Assembly (NCBI RefSeq): GCF_016019885.1
Contig: NZ_JAEANY010000004.1
Coordinates: 145,054-209,053, forward strand
Direction: 5' to 3'
DNA: 64,000 nucleotides
Source of the DNA: Aurantiacibacter sediminis
GTDB lineage: Bacteria > Pseudomonadota > Alphaproteobacteria > Sphingomonadales > Sphingomonadaceae
The translations under genes were made by a program, and so were the position numbers. Below, piece by piece: positions 45,789 through 54,714 of this stretch. The notes beneath the pieces are model-generated. The model ran no database searches. It worked only from the letters and a program-made list of their open reading frames with translations, and had not been told where the DNA came from. The stretch's first letter is position 1. Each line of letters opens with the position of its first letter.

Positions 45789-46444
45789 GCGCTATCCGTC
45801 TTGCCGTATTCGACTGTGACGGTACGCTTTCCGACGGACAGGCGGGCGTGTGCAATGCGATGGATGTCGCGTTCGAGGCCGCCGGGCTCGGCACGCCGGA
45901 CAGGCATTTCGTGCGGCGGATCGTCGGATTGAGCCTGCCGCAAGCCATCCGCCAGCTGGCACCGGAAGCGGACGACGATCAGCTGCTCGCGGCAGTCGAG
46001 GCCTATAAATCCGCCTTCCGCCAATCGCGCGAGGACGGTTCGCTGCGCGAGCCGCTGTATGATGGCATTCCCAACCTGCTGCGCCGCCTGCATGGCGATG
46101 GCTGGATGCTGGGCGTTGCCACCGGCAAGTCGGATCGCGGCCTCGCCAGCACGCTTTCGGCAAATGACCTGACTGACCTTTTCTCCACCCTGCACACGGC
46201 AGACCGGCATCCCTCCAAACCGCACCCGGCTATGCTGGAAGCGGCGATGGCGGATGTTCTCGCAGACCGCGGCGATACGGTGATGATTGGCGATACCGTC
46301 TTCGATATCCAGATGGCCGCTGCCGCTGGCTGCCGCGCTATCGGGGTCGACTGGGGCTATCATGAGCCGGACGAGCTGCGCGACGCGGGCGCTATCGGCG
46401 TAGCGACCACGATGGAAGAGCTGGAGGCGCTTATCAATGGCTGA
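45785..46444 (+). CDS. HAD-superfamily phosphatase, phosphoglycolate-phosphatase-like
   Basis: This 219-residue HAD enzyme has motif I FDCDGTLSDG, motif II ATGKSDRG, the Lys-containing KPHP and motif IV IGDTVFDIQMA. The cap is the small helical type seen in Gph/PGP and pyrophosphatase-like HADs. Substrate is not certain. It starts with a GTG that overlaps the preceding TGA (GTGA, 45785-45788). The next gene begins 8 bp before its stop. Confidence 0.92.
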   Translation: MSAIRLAVFDCDGTLSDGQAGVCNAMDVAFEAAGLGTPDRHFVRRIVGLSLPQAIRQLAPEADDDQLLAAVEAYKSAFRQSREDGSLREPLYDGIPNLLRRLHGDGWMLGVATGKSDRGLASTLSANDLTDLFSTLHTADRHPSKPHPAMLEAAMADVLADRGDTVMIGDTVFDIQMAAAAGCRAIGVDWGYHEPDELRDAGAIGVATTMEELEALING

Positions 46445-46664
46445 CAAGGCAGGTGAGGAAGCGCTGGCGAAGAAGCGCTGGATGGCCATTCAAATGCTGC
46501 GCATATCGGGCGCGATTCTGGTCGCGCTCGGCCTTGCCATAGCCAATGGTGCATTGGATTGGCCCGATTGGACTGCCTATCTGCTGATCGGGATCGGCAT
46601 GTTCGATGTCTTCCTGTTCCCGATCATCCTTTCGCGCCGCTGGAGCACCAACAAAGTAAAATGA
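46437..46664 (+). CDS. Small two-span membrane protein of unknown function
   Basis: The product has 75 residues with two hydrophobic helices: LRISGAILVALGLAIANGAL and WTAYLLIGIGMFDVFLFPIIL. A short charged N-terminus and C-terminus flank them. GGAGG lies 10 nt before the ATG. It overlaps the HAD gene at its start and the ATP12 gene at its end. It may act with one of its neighbours, but I recognise no family. Confidence 0.85.
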   Translation: MADKAGEEALAKKRWMAIQMLRISGAILVALGLAIANGALDWPDWTAYLLIGIGMFDVFLFPIILSRRWSTNKVK

Positions 46665-47356
46665 AGAAATTCTGGAAAGAGGTTTCGGTTCAGCAGTCCG
46701 ACGCAGGCTGGCAGGTGACGCTTGACGGTCGCGGGATCAAGACGCAGCGCGGGGGGCAGCAGGTGGTGCCGACCCAAGCCTGCGCGCAAATGCTGGCCAA
46801 GGAATGGGCCGCGCAGGGCGACGAGGTCGATCCCAAAAGCTTCATTTTCCGCGATATGGCCGATTTCGCCATCGACATGGTTCGGCCCGATCGGGACGGC
46901 ACGATTGCCAAGCTTTTGAGCTATGCCGACACCGATACGCTTACCTATCGCGCAAAACCTGATGAGCCTCTGTACCAGCGGCAGGAACAGATGTGGGAGC
47001 CGCTGGTGACCGCATTCGAAAAGCGCCACGATGTCTCTGTGCAGCGTGTGAGCGGGATCATTCATGCGCAACAGCCGGAAAAGACCATGCAGAGCGTGCG
47101 CGAGCGGCTGGAGCAGGAAGATGACTTCACGCTAGCCGCGCTGATGACGCTCGCTTCGCTTGCCGCATCCATCGTCGTGCCGCTGGCGGTTATCGATGAT
47201 GAGGCAGACAGCGAGGCCATGTTTGCCGCCGCCAACGCCGAAGAGGATTGGCAGGCCGAATTATGGGGCTGGGATGCGCAGGCGGAGCAGGCGCGCAAGG
47301 CGCGACTGGAAGCCTTTGCCAGCGCCGCGCAATTTGCGAAAGCTGTGCGCGGCTAG
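46661..47356 (+). CDS. ATP12-family F1-ATPase assembly chaperone
   Basis: The product has 231 residues and begins MKKFWKEVSVQQSDAGWQVTLDGRGIK, which is the ATP12 signature start; later stretches are PTQACAQMLAKEWAAQGD, LLSYADTDTLTYRA and YQRQEQMWEPLVTAFEKRHD. In mitochondria ATP12 binds the alpha subunit of F1 during assembly; alphaproteobacterial homologues are thought to do likewise. The ATG overlaps the stop of the 75-residue gene (ATGA). It ends the operon, only 3 bp from the convergent lipoprotein gene. Confidence 0.94.
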   Translation: MKKFWKEVSVQQSDAGWQVTLDGRGIKTQRGGQQVVPTQACAQMLAKEWAAQGDEVDPKSFIFRDMADFAIDMVRPDRDGTIAKLLSYADTDTLTYRAKPDEPLYQRQEQMWEPLVTAFEKRHDVSVQRVSGIIHAQQPEKTMQSVRERLEQEDDFTLAALMTLASLAASIVVPLAVIDDEADSEAMFAAANAEEDWQAELWGWDAQAEQARKARLEAFASAAQFAKAVRG

Positions 47357-47359
47357 AGC

Positions 47360-47959
47360 CTAATCGACCCAGTCAGCGACATCCGCAGCGATCTGGTTTG
47401 CCGCATCGTTCATCGCCGCACCCACCGCCGTCGCTTCTGCGGGAATGCCCGAAATGCGTTCTTCAAAACGGCGTGTGCGCACCTGCGCGCCGGGGGCTTC
47501 CAGCACTGCGTCATAGCGAATGAAGACGCTGCCGGTCTGCGCATCGTAATCCATCGCGGTCAGCTGTCCGGAAAGCTGCGTCTGCGCAACAAATTCCATT
47601 TCCGGGCCGCTCGCCACCAGGCGATTACCGCGCGCGCGGATCGTTTCGGCCAGTACATTGCGGAACAGGCGCGCGGGCTTTTCCACCCACCACGCATCGA
47701 CAAGATAGGCGAGCGAGCTGTCGCTGGTGATCACAGGGATTCGATTGACATTAAGTCGCTGATTGACGCTGGGTACCTGCACCGCGAGCGCGTTGCTCGC
47801 CTCACCTTCGGTTCCGCTGCCTGCAGGCGCGTTGGTGGCAGGTGTCAGGGTCAGCAATTGGTCAGGCGCATCGGCACCGCCGATGCTTACACAGCCGCCC
47901 AGCAGAGTGATCGCCGCCAGGGTGGCGAGAACGGGTTTGGCAAAATTCGTCACAATCAT
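47360..47959 (-). CDS. MCE-system auxiliary lipoprotein (PqiC/ABC-type auxiliary family)
   Basis: About 199 residues, with a lipobox LGGC (Cys at residue 23) and a mature domain containing VPSVNQRLNVNRIPVITSDSSLAYLVDAWWVEKPARLFRNVL. This is the ABC-type transport auxiliary (PqiC/LptE-like) fold. It is the last gene of the MCE operon and is likely the outer-membrane partner of the MCE tunnel. GTG at 47953 or TTG at 47971 are other possible starts; the ribosome binding site GGGAGA is closest to the ATG used here. Confidence 0.9.
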   Translation of the reverse strand: MIVTNFAKPVLATLAAITLLGGCVSIGGADAPDQLLTLTPATNAPAGSGTEGEASNALAVQVPSVNQRLNVNRIPVITSDSSLAYLVDAWWVEKPARLFRNVLAETIRARGNRLVASGPEMEFVAQTQLSGQLTAMDYDAQTGSVFIRYDAVLEAPGAQVRTRRFEERISGIPAEATAVGAAMNDAANQIAADVADWVD

Positions 47960-47967
47960 TCTCCCGC

Positions 47968-48915
47968 TCAAGGTTCGTAATCGGGCAGCGACGGCCCGCT
48001 CAAAATCGAACCGGCGCCTTCGGTTTCAATACGTTCAGTGAGGCTGCGCAGGTTTTCGCTGGTCTCACGCAGATCACGCATCGTAGCCGTCGCGGCAGGC
48101 AGCGTGTCTTGCGAAAGCTGCTCGGTCAGCGGCTCGACATTGGCGAGTGTCGCTTCCAATGCTGCCGCTGCCTCGCGCGCGGAGCCCAACGTTGCGCGCA
48201 AATCCTCGGTCAGCTGAGCGCCATCGTTCTCGACCAGCGCATCGACGGAAGACAGCGTGTCTTCGAATGCCGCCAGCGTCGCTGTGGACTGGTTCAGCGT
48301 GCCCTGCAATTCCTGCAGCGTGCGCTCGATTTCGGGCGACGTGCGCGCAAGCTCTCCGCTGATGGCATCGGTATTGCGCAGAATGCCGGAAATGGAATCC
48401 TGATTGTCATCGTCAAGGACGCGGGTCAGCCGATCTGTCAGGGTCGCAAGCCGTTCCAGCAGCAGCGGCGCGCTGGCGAGGATTTCCCCCACTACGCCCG
48501 GTGCCGGCGGGATCACCGGCACGCCTTCGGGGCAATCGGTGGTTTCGCAGCTGATCAGCGGCAGATTGCTACGACCGCCGGCAAGCGAAATATTGGAGAC
48601 GCCGGTGAAACTTGCAGAAACGCTCGCTTCGGTGCCGACATGGATGGGCGTACCATCGTCGATACGCAGGCGCACTTTCACGAATTCGGGATCGCGATCC
48701 CAGATGCTGATATCGAGAACTTGGCCCACTGGCACACCTGAATAGGTGACGACGGACCCTTCTGCGACGCCGCCTACCGATTGCTCGAAGAAAATGTCGT
48801 ATTCCTTGTTGTTACGGTCATCGAGGCCCGCGAGCCAGATAAAGAAGAAAGCTGCGGCGGCGAGCAGCACCAGCGTGACTGCGCCGACCCAGACATGGTT
48901 TGCTCTGGTTTCCAT
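47968..48915 (-). CDS. MlaD-family MCE protein
   Basis: This 315-residue protein has one N-terminal membrane helix (about residues 10-30), an MCE domain (GSVVTYSGVPVGQVLDISIWDRDPEFVKVRL) and a long helical C-terminus. MCE proteins form periplasmic hexamers that move phospholipids between inner and outer membranes. It sits between the ATPase gene (10 bp gap) and the auxiliary lipoprotein. Helices with regular heptad spacing follow residue 150. Confidence 0.94.
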   Translation of the reverse strand: METRANHVWVGAVTLVLLAAAAFFFIWLAGLDDRNNKEYDIFFEQSVGGVAEGSVVTYSGVPVGQVLDISIWDRDPEFVKVRLRIDDGTPIHVGTEASVSASFTGVSNISLAGGRSNLPLISCETTDCPEGVPVIPPAPGVVGEILASAPLLLERLATLTDRLTRVLDDDNQDSISGILRNTDAISGELARTSPEIERTLQELQGTLNQSTATLAAFEDTLSSVDALVENDGAQLTEDLRATLGSAREAAAALEATLANVEPLTEQLSQDTLPAATATMRDLRETSENLRSLTERIETEGAGSILSGPSLPDYEP

Positions 48916-48925
48916 ATGCTTCGTC

Positions 48926-49798
48926 CTATGAACCTTCGCCCGCTGTCTTGTCTAATGCTTTCCCGCGATCGTGAGATTCTGCCGCGGCCCGGCTGCGTGG
49001 TCCGTTGAAATATTCCTGGATCCACGGATGGTCGGTTTGCAGCAATTCGGGGATTGTCCCGATGGCGATGACTTTTTTGTCTGCCAGCACCGCGACCCGG
49101 TCGCAAATCGCATAGAGCGTGTCGAGATCGTGAGTGATCAGGAACACGGTAAGGCCCAGCGTATCGGTAAGCTCGCGCAGCAACTCATCGAACTTCGCTG
49201 CCCCCACCGGATCAAGGCCCGCCGTCGGCTCATCGAGGAACAGCAACTCTGGATCGAGCGCAAGCGCCCGGGCGAGGCCGGCGCGTTTCTTCATCCCGCC
49301 TGATAGCTCGCTGGGAAACTTGGCTGCGGCATTTTCCGGCAGGCCCGTCAGCACGACTTTGTAACGCGCGATCTCGTCGAGCAATTCCTGGTCCAGCTCA
49401 GGGTAGAATTGCTTGAGCGGCACCTGCACATTCTCGGCGACGGTCAGCGTGGAAAACAGCGCGCCGCCTTGGAAGAGCACGCCCCAGCGCGAGCGGACCC
49501 CGATTTCCTCATCCGGCTCGGCTTCCACAATGTCGCGTCCAAAAACGTCGATTGCGCCTTCGGACGGACGCTGGAGGCCGATGATCGAGCGCATCAGGAC
49601 GGATTTGCCTGTGCCCGACCCACCGACGATGCCGAGGATTTCTCCCTTACGCACATCCAGATCGAGATGTTCGTGCACCACGAAATTGCCAAAGGCATTG
49701 GTGAGGCCCCGAATGCGGATCGGATAATCCGTATCCTCCACATCGGGAATATTCTCCGCCGCCTCGGCGATGTGATCTGATTGGTCCTGCGCGCTCAT
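48926..49798 (-). CDS. ABC transporter ATP-binding protein, MlaF-like
   Basis: This 290-residue ATPase has Walker A VGGSGTGKSVLMR, signature LSGGMKKRAGLARALALD and Walker B LLFLDEPTAGLDP. The LSGGMKKR form is typical of MlaF. It powers the MCE transport system with the neighbouring permease. The ATGA overlap with the permease gene (49795-49798) shows coupling. A short acidic N-terminus and an Arg-rich C-terminus (FNGPRSRAAAES) are present. Confidence 0.94.
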   Translation of the reverse strand: MSAQDQSDHIAEAAENIPDVEDTDYPIRIRGLTNAFGNFVVHEHLDLDVRKGEILGIVGGSGTGKSVLMRSIIGLQRPSEGAIDVFGRDIVEAEPDEEIGVRSRWGVLFQGGALFSTLTVAENVQVPLKQFYPELDQELLDEIARYKVVLTGLPENAAAKFPSELSGGMKKRAGLARALALDPELLFLDEPTAGLDPVGAAKFDELLRELTDTLGLTVFLITHDLDTLYAICDRVAVLADKKVIAIGTIPELLQTDHPWIQEYFNGPRSRAAAESHDRGKALDKTAGEGS

Positions 49799-50904
49799 CC
49801 GAAGCCAATCTCTGTGAAGAACACGGCGAAAAACGCATCTAGCACAATCACCATGAAAATCGCCTGCACCACGGCCATGGTGGTGCGCAGGCCGACCTCT
49901 TCGGCGTTCCCTTTCACCTGCATGCCCTGATAGCAGCCCGCGAGCGCAATAATCAGGCCGAATACGGGAGCCTTGATCATACCGATCCAGAAATCGTAAG
50001 TCGGCACGACTTCCTGCACCCGGGCGAGGAAAGTCCAGAACGGTATGCCGAGCATCATATCGGCAATCACGGCGCCCCCGATAATCGCCACGACCGAGGC
50101 GTAGAAGCCAAGCAGCGGCATCATCAGCACCGCCGCCAGTACACGTGGCAGAACCAGCGCTTCGATCGGAGAAACGCCGATGGTGCGCATCGCGTCGACT
50201 TCCTCGGTCAATTGCATGGTGCCTATCTGCGCGGCAAAGGCAGAGCCTGACCTGCCGGCCACCATGATCGCCGTCATCAGCACACCCAACTCTCGAAGGG
50301 TAATACGGCCGACCAGATTGACGGTGAACGCCTCTGCCCCGAACTGCTGCAATTGCACTGCGCCCTGCTGCGCGATGACGATGCCGATCAGGAAACTCAT
50401 CAGCCCGACGATGGGCAGCGCGGTTACGCCGACAAGCTCCATCTGCCGCACCAGCGCGCGGACCCGCAAGCGGCGCGGATGCGCAATTGTACCGCCAATT
50501 GCCGCGATGATCGATCCCAGGAAGCCGATGTTGTGTGTGACGCCTTTGCCGAAATCGACGACCTTTTCGCCGACATCGGCAGTGAAATTCTTCAGCGACC
50601 TGTCACGTTCCGGCGCGATGTCGGCATCATGCGCGCATTCTTCCACCGCATCGATCAACACCAGCGCAGCTTCGCTCGCGCCGTTGATCTCCGCGCTCTT
50701 CTCCTCGGCGAAGCGGTGAACGATCCACGCACCGACCGTGTCGATCCGCTCCACGGCGGAAATATCGATCGTTTGCACCGAATCGGCGAAATCGCGCAGC
50801 GCCGGATCGAGCCGCCCGATGCCGGATACGGTCAGCGGACCGGTGATTGCCACGGTCACCCGGCCACCCCGCTCTTCCACAGTGAAATCGGCCCATTCGC
50901 GCAT
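49795..50904 (-). CDS. MlaE-type permease fused to a STAS domain
   Basis: The protein has 369 residues. The first 100 or so form a STAS domain (WADFTVEERGGRVTVAITGPLT, ... TIDISAVERIDTVGAWIVHRF), equivalent to MlaB in E. coli but fused here. The MlaE domain follows, with VGVTALPIVGLMSFLIGIVIAQQGA, LVGRITLRELGVLMTAIMVAGRSGSA and VDAMRTIGVSPIEALVLPR. It forms the inner-membrane channel of the MCE lipid transporter. The ATG at 50904 is chosen; a GTG at 50913 is the alternative. It is divergent from valS. Confidence 0.94.
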   Translation of the reverse strand: MREWADFTVEERGGRVTVAITGPLTVSGIGRLDPALRDFADSVQTIDISAVERIDTVGAWIVHRFAEEKSAEINGASEAALVLIDAVEECAHDADIAPERDRSLKNFTADVGEKVVDFGKGVTHNIGFLGSIIAAIGGTIAHPRRLRVRALVRQMELVGVTALPIVGLMSFLIGIVIAQQGAVQLQQFGAEAFTVNLVGRITLRELGVLMTAIMVAGRSGSAFAAQIGTMQLTEEVDAMRTIGVSPIEALVLPRVLAAVLMMPLLGFYASVVAIIGGAVIADMMLGIPFWTFLARVQEVVPTYDFWIGMIKAPVFGLIIALAGCYQGMQVKGNAEEVGLRTTMAVVQAIFMVIVLDAFFAVFFTEIGFG

Positions 50905-50992
50905 ATTCGGCACGCTATGCGGGTAAACGTATGCGCCCGCAACACTTTACCATGTTGCCCTCGTTGAAAGAGGCTGGCAGTGGCCAATCATT

Positions 50993-53692
50993 ATGACCCG
51001 CGAACTCGACAAAACTTTCGATCCCGCCGCGATTGAGGCGAAATGGTATTCCCATTGGGAGGAAAGCGGCGCTTTCCGGCCCGAACGTCCCGATGCAGAA
51101 GCCTTCACGCTGGTCAACCCGCCGCCCAACGTCACCGGCTCGCTCCACATCGGCCACGCGCTCGACAATACGCTGCAGGATATCGTCGTGCGGTATGAGC
51201 GGCTGCGCGGCAAGGATGCGCTGTGGGTGGTGGGCATGGACCACGCCGGGATCGCCACGCAAATGGTGGTCGAGCGCCAGCTCGAAGAGCGGCAGGACAA
51301 GCGCACCAATTATTCTCGCGAAGATTTCATCAACAAGGTGTGGGAATGGAAAGCGACAAGCGGCGGCCAGATCACCAAACAGCTGCGCCGCCTCGGCTGC
51401 TCGATGGACTGGAGCCGCGAGCAGTTCACCATGGACGATCATTTCACCAAGGCCGTGCTCAAAGTCTTCGTCGACCTGCACGAAAAGGGCCTGATCTACC
51501 GCGACAAGCGGCTGGTGAACTGGGACCCGAAGCTGAAAACCGCCATCTCCGATCTCGAAGTCGAGACCGAGAATGTCGCGGGCCATTTCTGGACTTTCAT
51601 CTATCCGCTCGCCGATGGATCGGGCGACATCCGCGTGTCCACCACGCGCCCCGAAACCATGCTCGCCGATATGGCCGTGGCGGTGCATCCGGACGATGAT
51701 CGCTATAAAGACCTGCTCGCACGCGGTGCGAAGGTTAAGCTGCCGATTACCGGGCGCGAGATACCCATCGTGGCGGATGAGCACGCCGATCCGGAACTGG
51801 GCAGCGGCGCGGTGAAGATCACGCCGGGCCACGATTTCAACGATTTCGACGTGGGCAAGCGCGCCGGGATTGCGCCTGCTGACATGCTCAACATGCTCGA
51901 TGCGGAAGCGCGCGTGTGCCAGACGGCCGACGGGCTGGTGCCCGAAGAGCTGATCGGCATGGATCGCTTCGACGCCCGCAAACGCGTAGTCGAAATGATG
52001 AAGGAAGCGGGACATCTCGTTCCCTACATCACCAAGACCAAGAAGGGTGAGGAGCAGGAGCTCGACGCTGAGCCGCGCACCATCCCGACCCCCTTCGGCG
52101 ACCGCGGCGGGGTGCCGATCGAACCCTGGCTGACCGACCAATGGTATGTCGATGCCGAAACTCTGGCCGTGAAGCCGGTCGAAGCGGTGAAGTCCGGCGA
52201 AGTTGAGATCGTACCCAAGACATGGGAGAAGACCTTCTTCAACTGGATGGAAAACATCCAGCCGTGGTGTGTGTCGCGCCAGCTTTGGTGGGGGCATCGC
52301 ATTCCGGCTTGGTACGACGCTGACGGCAACGCTTACGTCGCGATGACCGAGGAAGAGGCGCAGACCGAAGCTGGCGAAGGCGTTTCACTCACACGCGACG
52401 AGGACGTCCTCGACACGTGGTTCTCCTCTGCGCTCTGGCCCTTCGCCACCCTCGGCTGGCCGGACCAGACCGATATGCTCGAAAAGCACTATCCCAACAG
52501 CCTGCTGATCAGCGGCTTCGACATCCTGTTCTTTTGGGATGCGCGCATGCTCATGGCGGGCTATTTCAACATGGGCGAACGCCCTTGGGACAGGCTCTAT
52601 CTCCACGGCCTCGTGCGCGCGGCGGATGGCTCGAAGATGAGCAAGTCCAAAGGTAATGTCGTCGATCCGCTCGGCCTGATCGACCAATACGGCGCGGACG
52701 CGCTGCGCTTTTTCATGGCAGCGATGGAAAGCCAGGGCCGCGACATCAAGATGGATGAGAAGCGCGTCGAAGGTTATCGCAACTTCGCCACGAAGTTGTG
52801 GAATGCGACGCGTTTCTGCCAGTCGAACGGCATCGGCGCGAGCAGCACGATCAAGGCCCCGCAAGCACGCCTCGCCGCCAACCAGTGGATCATCGGCGAA
52901 GTGCAGCAGACGGTCGGGGCGCTCGATGCCGCCATGGCGGACCTGCGCTTCGATGCCGCGGCCAACACGATCTACCAGTTCACCTGGAGCCGTTTCTGCG
53001 ACTGGTATCTGGAACTGATCAAGCCAGTGCTGCAAGGCGATGCGGATAGCCCCGCTGCCGTGGAAAGTCGCGAAGTCGCCGGATGGGCGCTCGACCAGAT
53101 TTTGGTCATGCTACACCCTTTCATGCCCTTCGTAACCGAGGAACTGTGGCACGCCCAAGGTGATCGCGACTACGACCTGATCCTTGCCAAATGGCCTGAT
53201 CCGCGCGCCGAAGTCTCGAAAGAGGCAACCGACGCGATCGACTGGACCATCGCCCTCACCACTGCGACGCGCGGCGCGCGCAACGAGCTCGGCATCTCGC
53301 CGGGCGAGAAGCTGGCCGCCTTCGTCGCCAATCCTTCGGCTGTAGCTCAGCGCGTGCTCGACCGCAGCTCTGCCGCCATCGAACGCCTGGCGCGCCTCAC
53401 ACCTGTCACCATTGGCGATGCGCCGGCGGGTGCCGCGATGCAGGTGACGGCGGGTGGGGACGTCTTCATCATCCCGCTGGAAGGCGTGATCGACATCAAC
53501 GCCGAACGCGCGCGTCTGGAAAAGGCCCTCGCTGCCTCGCAAAAGGAAGCAAAGAGCCTCGAAGGCCGCCTCGGCAATGCGAACTTCGTCGAACGAGCGA
53601 AGCCGGAAGCCGTCGAAAAGGCGCGCGAGGATTTGGCGCATCACACGGCGGAGATCGCGCGGCTCGAAGGCGCGCTGGCGCGATTGGGGTGA
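50993..53692 (+). CDS. valS: Valyl-tRNA synthetase
   Basis: This 899-residue class Ia synthetase charges tRNA-Val. The HIGH motif is in [21 protein letters not shown] is [15 protein letters not shown], an editing (CP1) domain lies between, and a C-terminal coiled-coil arm ends with [20 protein letters not shown]. The ATG at 50993 starts the usual [22 protein letters not shown]. The length is typical. It ends 1 bp before queE. Confidence 0.97.
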   Translation: MTRELDKTFDPAAIEAKWYSHWEESGAFRPERPDAEAFTLVNPPPNVTGSLHIGHALDNTLQDIVVRYERLRGKDALWVVGMDHAGIATQMVVERQLEERQDKRTNYSREDFINKVWEWKATSGGQITKQLRRLGCSMDWSREQFTMDDHFTKAVLKVFVDLHEKGLIYRDKRLVNWDPKLKTAISDLEVETENVAGHFWTFIYPLADGSGDIRVSTTRPETMLADMAVAVHPDDDRYKDLLARGAKVKLPITGREIPIVADEHADPELGSGAVKITPGHDFNDFDVGKRAGIAPADMLNMLDAEARVCQTADGLVPEELIGMDRFDARKRVVEMMKEAGHLVPYITKTKKGEEQELDAEPRTIPTPFGDRGGVPIEPWLTDQWYVDAETLAVKPVEAVKSGEVEIVPKTWEKTFFNWMENIQPWCVSRQLWWGHRIPAWYDADGNAYVAMTEEEAQTEAGEGVSLTRDEDVLDTWFSSALWPFATLGWPDQTDMLEKHYPNSLLISGFDILFFWDARMLMAGYFNMGERPWDRLYLHGLVRAADGSKMSKSKGNVVDPLGLIDQYGADALRFFMAAMESQGRDIKMDEKRVEGYRNFATKLWNATRFCQSNGIGASSTIKAPQARLAANQWIIGEVQQTVGALDAAMADLRFDAAANTIYQFTWSRFCDWYLELIKPVLQGDADSPAAVESREVAGWALDQILVMLHPFMPFVTEELWHAQGDRDYDLILAKWPDPRAEVSKEATDAIDWTIALTTATRGARNELGISPGEKLAAFVANPSAVAQRVLDRSSAAIERLARLTPVTIGDAPAGAAMQVTAGGDVFIIPLEGVIDINAERARLEKALAASQKEAKSLEGRLGNANFVERAKPEAVEKAREDLAHHTAEIARLEGALARLG

Positions 53693-53693
53693 T

Positions 53694-54428
53694 ATGACAC
53701 TCGTTCTCGCCACCGACGATAGCGGCGGACCTGAGATCTTCGCTTCACTGCAGGGTGAGGGGCCGAGTGTGGGTAAGCCGGTTGCGTTCATGCGACTCTC
53801 GCGCTGCAACCTCGCCTGTGTGTGGTGCGACACGGCCTATACGTGGAATTTCGATGGCGACAATCGCCCGCATCGCTCTGGCGAGACCTTTGACCGGGCG
53901 GCCAATCAGCTGAAGCTGTCGCCTGGAGAGGCCGCCGAGCGGGTGGCGTCCATGGGGCAGGATCGGCTTGTCATTACTGGCGGTGAGCCGTTGATGCAGG
54001 CGGGAAAGCTCGCCGAGATGCTGGAGCATCTCCCCGATACCGCGGTGGAGATCGAGACCAATGGCACGGTGATGCCGCCCGCACGGCTCGATGTGCGCAT
54101 CGATCAGTACAATGTCAGCCCCAAGCTGGCGCATAGCGGCAATCCGGCGGACCTCGCGCTCAAACCCGACATGCTGGATCACTGGGCGAGCGAACCGCGC
54201 GCCTTCCTCAAATTCGTCATCGCCGAGCCGGGCGATGTGGATGAGGTGCTGGCACTGGCAAAGCGCCATGACTTCGACCGCAGCCGCGTCTACCTGATGC
54301 CCGAAGGGACCGACAGCGAAACGCTAAGAGCGCGCGAGAAATGGCTCGCTCCGCTCGCTTTGAGGCACGGCTTCAGGATGACAGACCGGCTGCATATTCA
54401 CCTGTATGGCGATACCAGGGGGACGTGA
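53694..54428 (+). CDS. queE: 7-carboxy-7-deazaguanine synthase
   Basis: This 244-residue radical-SAM enzyme makes the 7-deazaguanine core of queuosine. The cluster motif is CNLACVWC (Cys-X3-Cys-X2-Cys). LQGEGPSVGKPVAFMRLSRC leads into it, and the later VITGGEPLMQ and VEIETNGTV support the call. The ATG at 53694 follows the valS stop by a single base, so they are probably co-transcribed. No other queuosine gene is in the window. A hairpin-rich element follows. Confidence 0.95.
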   Translation: MTLVLATDDSGGPEIFASLQGEGPSVGKPVAFMRLSRCNLACVWCDTAYTWNFDGDNRPHRSGETFDRAANQLKLSPGEAAERVASMGQDRLVITGGEPLMQAGKLAEMLEHLPDTAVEIETNGTVMPPARLDVRIDQYNVSPKLAHSGNPADLALKPDMLDHWASEPRAFLKFVIAEPGDVDEVLALAKRHDFDRSRVYLMPEGTDSETLRAREKWLAPLALRHGFRMTDRLHIHLYGDTRGT

Positions 54429-54690
54429 TTGGTTTTTCGCACCGACATCCGTCGGTGCGTCCTCGCTCGACGCGCAGGCAAGCTGCGCCCGCTGCGGGCG
54501 GCCGTTCGGCCTTGCGGGCTGGTCGCCCGTACTCCGCGCAACCCATCGCATAATGTGCAAGAATCACTGACCGAAGGTCAGCGACAGCGAGCAACCGCGA
54601 AGCCCGCAGGTGCCGCGCAGGCGGACGAAGCCCGCCGGAGCGAATCGCACCGAGGACGCGGCCACGGATGTGGCCGCATGAGACAAGCAA
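54429..54690. other. Hairpin-rich non-coding stretch between queE and the HerA-like gene
   Basis: I see no convincing gene. The stretch is GC-rich and packed with palindromes, described in the repeat entry below. Confidence 0.7.
54440..54676. repeat. Large imperfect inverted repeat built of short hairpins (REP-like)
   Basis: The two ends mirror each other. Left tip: CACCGAC-ATCC-GTCGGTG (54440-54457) followed by CGTCCTCG. Right tip: CGAGGACG (54651-54658) followed by CGGCCAC-GGAT-GTGGCCG (54659-54676). TGCGGGCT (54513-54520) is mirrored by AGCCCGCA (54601-54608). Inside are further palindromes: CGCCCGC-T-GCGGGCG (54486-54500), GGCCG-TT-CGGCC (54500-54511), CTGACC-GAA-GGTCAG (54567-54581) and GGCGG...CCGCC (54620-54636). 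The tip stems differ in sequence but stay paired, as if under selection for structure. Confidence 0.7.
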
Positions 54691-54714
54691 TCAAGGCAGC
54701 ATCAGCTGCCTTGA
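54691..54714 (-). terminator. Perfect hairpin over the stop codon of the HerA-like gene
   Basis: TCAAGGCAGC (54691-54700) pairs exactly with GCTGCCTTGA (54705-54714) around ATCA. The stop codon of the HerA-like gene (54702-54704) lies in the loop. No T-run follows, so this may be a terminator or an mRNA end-protecting hairpin. Confidence 0.6.
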
